From: Arthrobacter glacialis
Lineage (GTDB): Bacteria > Actinomycetota > Actinomycetes > Actinomycetales > Micrococcaceae
Reading direction: 5' to 3'
Length of the DNA: 64,000 nucleotides
Assembly: GCF_002909445.1 (NCBI RefSeq)
Contig: NZ_PPXC01000017.1
Coordinates: 1-64,000, forward strand
Notes under the pieces: model-generated
What the model saw: only the letters and a program-made list of their open reading frames with translations
The model's database searches: none
What the model was told of the DNA's origin: nothing
Translations under genes and position numbers: made by a program
Shown: positions 61,300-64,000 of the stretch, in pieces
Numbering within the stretch: the stretch's first letter is position 1
Layout: every line of letters begins with the position of its first letter

Positions 61300-61626
61300 A
61301 TGACAAGCACCCAAACAGAACATCCCGGCCCGCACGGCTACAGCGAGGAAAAACAGGCCTACTTGCGCCGCCTCAAGCGCGCAGAGGGCCAGGTTCGCGG
61401 CATCGCCCGCATGGTGGAGGAGGACAAGTACTGCATTGACATCCTCACCCAGATGGCCGCCGTCAACAAGGCACTGCACGCCGTGAGCATCGGCCTCCTC
61501 GAGGACCACATTGCCCATTGCGTGGTCAACGCCGCCCATGAATCCCAAGAATCAGGCAACCCGGAGATCGTCTCCGAGAAGGTTTCCGAAGCCACCGCCG
61601 CCATTTCCCGCCTACTCAGGAGCTAA
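61300..61626 (+). CDS. csoR: Copper-sensing repressor CsoR
   Basis: A 108-residue copper-responsive repressor with the family's Cys-His-Cys Cu(I) site at Cys45, His70 and Cys74 (YCIDIL and DHIAHC), with the same spacing as in mycobacterial CsoR. The start at 61300 was chosen as the Met behind the operator-promoter; the in-frame upstream Met lies inside the operator. It heads the csoR-copZ-copA cluster, and copper releases it from DNA. Confidence 0.94.
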   Translation: MTSTQTEHPGPHGYSEEKQAYLRRLKRAEGQVRGIARMVEEDKYCIDILTQMAAVNKALHAVSIGLLEDHIAHCVVNAAHESQESGNPEIVSEKVSEATAAISRLLRS

Positions 61627-61631
61627 TAGAG

Positions 61632-61856
61632 ATGAACACCACCACCATCAACGTTTCAGGGATGACCTGCGGACACTGCATCAGCTCCGTTACCGAGGAA
61701 CTGACCGCACTCAAGGGCGTGGAGACTGTCTCCGTGGACCTCAACGCCGGCAGTATCTCCGAGGTCACCATTACTTCCACCCTGACCCTTGACCCCGCCG
61801 AAATCAGCGAGGCCATCGCCGAGGCCGGCTACCTCATGGTTGCCAACAACGCCTAA
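61632..61856 (+). CDS. copZ: Copper chaperone (HMA domain)
   Basis: A 74-residue copper chaperone with a single HMA domain. The copper site is MTCGHC (Cys13, Cys16). The rest (VETVSVDLNAGSISEVTI and the AIAEAGY end) follows the usual ferredoxin-like pattern. It lies five bases after csoR and 24 bases before copA, and would deliver Cu(I) to CopA. Confidence 0.93.
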   Translation: MNTTTINVSGMTCGHCISSVTEELTALKGVETVSVDLNAGSISEVTITSTLTLDPAEISEAIAEAGYLMVANNA

Positions 61857-61880
61857 CCCGCTTTCAATTTAAGGAGCGCC

Positions 61881-64000
61881 ATGAGCGCCTCAGATATTTT
61901 GACCCAAACCGCCACACCCGGCCCCCGCATGGTTGAGCTCGACATTGAAGGCATGACCTGTGCCTCGTGCGTCAGCCGGGTTGAACGCAAGTTGGGCAAA
62001 CTCGAAGGCGTCAGCGCTTCCGTGAACCTCCCGCTGGAAACAGCCCAGGTCACGGTCCCCGCCGGCATGTCCAACCAACAAATCATCGACACCGTCAACG
62101 CGACGGGCTACAAGGCCCGGCTAAAGAATGTCCCTGCTGCCACATCAATGCCCAAGCACGACGCCGAACCCCACCACGAGCACGACGCTCACCCAGGCGC
62201 CGCGCAGGAGCATACCGACCACATGGCACATGGCGGCACCGCCGCAACACTGCGCCCGCGGCTGATCCTGGCCGCCATTCTCACCATCCCTGTTTTCTTG
62301 ATCTCCATGTTCCCGGCACTGCAATTCCCGCACTGGGGCTGGGTGGTGGGTGCCCTGACGCTGCCCGTGGTGACGTGGTCCGCCTGGCCATTCCACCGGG
62401 CCGCGGCCATCAACGCCCGGCACTTCGCCTCCACCATGGACACCCTGGTCTCCATTGGTGTCAGTGCGGCGTTCGCGTTCTCCACCGTCACCATGGTCAT
62501 GGATCCGATGCTCACAGCACACGGCGCCCACATGAGCGGGCACGCGCCCCTGTACTTTGAGGTCTCGGCCGTGGTGGTGACGTTCCTGCTGTTGGGACGC
62601 TACCTGGAAGCCAAGGCGAAGGCCAGGGCCGGTGACGCGCTCAAGGCGCTGCTGAGCCTGGGCGCCAAGGAAGCCACTGTGCTTCGCGACGGCGTCGAGG
62701 TTAAGATCCCGGCGGACCAGCTGGCAGTGGATGAGATCTTTGTGGTCCGGCCCGGCGAAAAAATCGCCACGGACGGCATCGTCACATCCGGCACCTCGGC
62801 CGTGGACACCTCCCTTATTACCGGTGAGTCCCTGCCCGTGGACGTCACTGTGGATGACGGCGTCACAGGCGCCACGATCAACACCTCCGGCCGCCTGTTG
62901 GTGCGCGCCACCCGCGTCGGCGCGGAGACAACGCTTGCCCAAATGGGCAAACTGGTCAGCGCCGCACAGGCTGGCAAGGCACCTATTGCGCGCCTGGCGG
63001 ACAGGATCAGCGCCGTGTTTGTGCCGATCGTGCTGGTCATTGCCGTCATCACTTTTGCACTGTGGCTGATCTTCAGCGGTGATATCCAGGCCGCCTTCAC
63101 TGCCGCCGTCGCTGTTTTGATCATCGCCTGCCCTTGCGCCCTGGGACTCGCCACACCCGTTGGCCTACTGACCGGAACCGGCCGCGCTGCCCAGTTGGGC
63201 ATCCTGATCAAGGGCCCGCAGGTCCTGGAAGACACCCGCACGGTGGACACCATCTTGCTGGACAAAACCGGCACCGTCACCGAGGGCAAGTTGAGCGTGG
63301 TCGACGTCGTGACCCTCGCCCAGATGCCGGCAAACGAGGTCCTGCGCCTTGCAGGTGCTGTGGAATCCCACAGTGAACACCCCATTGCCCACGCCATTGC
63401 CGAGCACGCCCGCACCCAGGGTGAGATGCCTCAGGTGGAGGACTTCACCTCAGCCCCCGGCGGCGGCGTACGGGCCCTGATCGAAGGCAGCACGGTGCTG
63501 GCTGGCCGGGCAGGCTGGCTGGAGGAAAACGGCGTCGAACTTTCCGATGCTGACCGCAAGGCATTGGTGACGCAGCAACAGCGCGGCACCACCGCCATCT
63601 GGGTGGCCGTGGACGGACAGGCCGCCGGCTTGATCGCACTCAAGGACACCATCAAGGCCGGTTCCGTTGAGGCCATTGCCAGGCTCAAGGAGCTGGGCTT
63701 GCGGCCCATCCTGCTCACCGGTGACAACGCCGCCGTGGCAGCCCAGGTGGCGGCAATCGTGGGGATACCACCTGCGGATGTGTTTGCCGATGTCCTGCCC
63801 GAGGGCAAGGTGGAGGCGGTCAAGAAGTTGCAGGCCGCCGGGGCCACGGTGGCGATGGCGGGCGACGGCGTCAATGACGCAGCAGCCCTGGCGCAGGCCG
63901 ATCTTGGCATCGCGATGGGCTCGGGCACAGATGTTGCCATTGAGGCGGCAGACCTGACGGTCATGGGCAATGACTTGGGCCAGGTGGCCACGGCCATTGC
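61881..64000 (+). CDS. copA: Copper-translocating P1B-type ATPase (3' end beyond window)
   Basis: A copper export ATPase of which 706 codons are visible; the C-terminus is cut off by the window edge. AAGGAG lies four bases before the ATG. The HMA domain has MTCASC (about residues 25-30). A His-rich linker, with HHEHDAH and HTDHMAH, follows, as in many actinobacterial CopA/CopB-like proteins. Further on are TGES (about 314), the ion-binding CPC (Cys417, Cys419), DKTGT with the phosphorylated Asp, SHSEHP (the HP motif) and [11 protein letters not shown]. The CPC motif and csoR context indicate Cu(I). Confidence 0.95.
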   Translation, partial: MSASDILTQTATPGPRMVELDIEGMTCASCVSRVERKLGKLEGVSASVNLPLETAQVTVPAGMSNQQIIDTVNATGYKARLKNVPAATSMPKHDAEPHHEHDAHPGAAQEHTDHMAHGGTAATLRPRLILAAILTIPVFLISMFPALQFPHWGWVVGALTLPVVTWSAWPFHRAAAINARHFASTMDTLVSIGVSAAFAFSTVTMVMDPMLTAHGAHMSGHAPLYFEVSAVVVTFLLLGRYLEAKAKARAGDALKALLSLGAKEATVLRDGVEVKIPADQLAVDEIFVVRPGEKIATDGIVTSGTSAVDTSLITGESLPVDVTVDDGVTGATINTSGRLLVRATRVGAETTLAQMGKLVSAAQAGKAPIARLADRISAVFVPIVLVIAVITFALWLIFSGDIQAAFTAAVAVLIIACPCALGLATPVGLLTGTGRAAQLGILIKGPQVLEDTRTVDTILLDKTGTVTEGKLSVVDVVTLAQMPANEVLRLAGAVESHSEHPIAHAIAEHARTQGEMPQVEDFTSAPGGGVRALIEGSTVLAGRAGWLEENGVELSDADRKALVTQQQRGTTAIWVAVDGQAAGLIALKDTIKAGSVEAIARLKELGLRPILLTGDNAAVAAQVAAIVGIPPADVFADVLPEGKVEAVKKLQAAGATVAMAGDGVNDAAALAQADLGIAMGSGTDVAIEAADLTVMGNDLGQVATAI

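Overview
The window is high-GC DNA from an actinobacterium, most probably a member of the Micrococcaceae close to Arthrobacter. This is inferred from several features together: HtaA/HmuTUV/HmuO haem uptake, LAxTG-type (class E sortase) wall-sorting signals, sugar ABC operons without their own ATPase, a mannitol PTS beside ptsI-ptsH, and a CsoR-CopZ-CopA copper cassette. No tRNA, rRNA, intact insertion sequence, prophage or CRISPR array was seen. This is mostly chromosomal housekeeping and catabolic sequence, with a few accessory surface proteins.

Layout. 1-10.8 kb is a haem-iron island. A wall-anchored neocarzinostatin-like protein and a large three-domain HtaA protein diverge from hmuTUV across DtxR/IdeR-type iron boxes. 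A DUF2079 membrane protein follows, then haem oxygenase with its own iron box and a twin palindromic operator. 10.8-16.3 kb holds an MFS carrier, a Gfo/Idh oxidoreductase, an orphan excisionase-type HTH protein, and a PucR-type regulator divergent from alanine dehydrogenase. 16.3-27.6 kb holds a giant sialidase/CBM/GH20 hexosaminidase surface enzyme, an alpha/beta hydrolase, a GerMN lipoprotein, an aminotransferase, a small LASTG surface protein and a Tat-exported PHP protein. 27.7-32.5 kb is the branched-chain 2-oxoacid dehydrogenase operon and a HisC-like aminotransferase.

32.6-42.3 kb is mixed: a small holin-family membrane protein, a WXG-like helical protein followed by a lipase-like protein, purB, a Cys-rich DUF2695-like protein, a thioesterase, an aminotransferase, a duplicated Pth2-type hydrolase, rlmN and a YdcF protein. 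42.4-51.1 kb is a galactoside locus: a GH36 alpha-galactosidase on an apparently leaderless transcript, a LacI regulator, a GH42 beta-galactosidase, two ABC permeases and a binding protein, with two operators before the GH42 gene. 51.2-53.4 kb is PoxB and DUF1304. 53.6-59.6 kb is mtlAD and a TetR regulator divergent from ptsI-ptsH. 59.6-61.1 kb is a BNR-repeat protein with a MoaD/ThiS-like partner. 61.2 kb to the end is csoR-copZ-copA, the last cut by the window edge.

A striking feature between genes is the number of long palindromes. Eight of about twelve convergent gene junctions carry one. Two sequence families each occur twice (9.95/39.8 kb and 24.9/27.6 kb), and two palindromes of 50 and 68 bp are perfect with no loop. 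Several promoters can be read well enough to propose operators: hmuO, htaA/hmuT, ald, bkd, lacZ, tetR/ptsI and csoR. No gap longer than about 250 bases is left unexplained.
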